DNA of 6,390 nt from contig CALBNA010000067.1 of NCBI GenBank assembly GCA_937896205.1, positions 1-6,390 of the forward strand, given 5' to 3'. This document shows positions 6,296 to 6,390 of the stretch, one piece after another. Below the pieces are notes generated by a model, which worked only from the letters and a program-made list of their open reading frames with translations, did not search any database and was not told the DNA's origin. Source of the stretch: an uncultured Campylobacter sp. Lineage in GTDB: Bacteria > Campylobacterota > Campylobacteria > Campylobacterales > Campylobacteraceae. Position 1 is the first letter of the stretch; the number at the start of each line of letters is the position of its first letter. The position numbers were made by a program, and so were the translations under genes.

Positions 6296-6390
6296 CAGGT
6301 TACCTTTAGTTTTGCAAATTTACGCTTGCCGACCTGCAAGACGTATTCGCCAGCGCCCAGCTTTAGCTGCTCGTCGGCGATCTTTTCTTG
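6295..6390 (-). CDS. tyrS: Tyrosyl-tRNA synthetase, C-terminal end (partial)
   Basis: The last 31 codons plus TGA of a gene running off the right edge. The peptide reads from QEKIADEQLKL through GAGEYVLQVGKRKFAKL to the terminal KVT. This is the end of the S4-type RNA-binding domain that closes bacterial TyrRS, and the G-x-YVLQVGKRKFAK ending is characteristic of the epsilonproteobacterial and related short form. The catalytic Rossmann domain with its HIGH and KMSKS motifs lies outside the window. The stop TGA shares its A with the start ATG of the next gene. The family call also rests on the conserved position upstream of the nitronate monooxygenase-amiA pair in Campylobacter. Confidence 0.85.
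   Translation of the reverse strand, partial: QEKIADEQLKLGAGEYVLQVGKRKFAKLKVT
6303..6307 (-). promoter_or_regulatory. Ribosome binding site of the nitronate monooxygenase-like gene
   Basis: AAAGG on the - strand lies within the last codons of tyrS, seven bases before the ATG at 6295. It is the only clear Shine-Dalgarno site in the operon portion shown, and it fixes this start despite the one-base overlap with the tyrS stop. Confidence 0.65.

Overview
The window looks like ordinary chromosomal DNA from an epsilonproteobacterium (Campylobacterota). Most likely it is a Campylobacter of the higher-GC, largely oral group (C. rectus, C. showae, C. curvus or C. concisus type). The reasons are the protein sequences, a base composition in the mid-40s percent GC by eye, the very frequent word AAATTT, and the gene order tyrS - nitronate monooxygenase-like - amiA - mnmC. 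From memory, that order matches the C. jejuni block Cj1271c to Cj1268c. The species is an inference.

The layout is two convergent halves. On the + strand are ppa (soluble family I inorganic pyrophosphatase, complete at 11-529) and a 177-residue DUF937-family protein of unknown function (620-1153). A strong hairpin terminator follows at 1147-1171; it overlaps the stop codon and is built to work in both directions. Next comes a 261-base intergenic stretch with one perfect 11-bp inverted repeat (1341-1369) and no recognisable gene.

The rest is a tightly packed - strand operon, read from the right edge leftward: the last 31 codons of tyrS (6295-6390), a flavin-dependent nitronate monooxygenase-like protein (5204-6295), the periplasmic cell-wall amidase AmiA (3499-5220) and the bifunctional tRNA-modification enzyme MnmC (1415-3502). 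Every junction overlaps, by 1, 17 and 4 bases, which points to one transcript and translational coupling. tyrS (tRNA charging) and mnmC (wobble-uridine maturation) serve translation. AmiA cleaves peptidoglycan, and the role of the flavoenzyme is not evident. The link appears to be co-expression rather than one pathway.

I found no mobile element, CRISPR array, RNA gene, defence system or other evidently new system. The points most worth a second look are the AAATTT density, a low-complexity insert inside MnmC that is rich in this word, a four-cysteine cluster at the C-terminus of the flavoenzyme, and the calcium-loop-like motif in the DUF937 protein.
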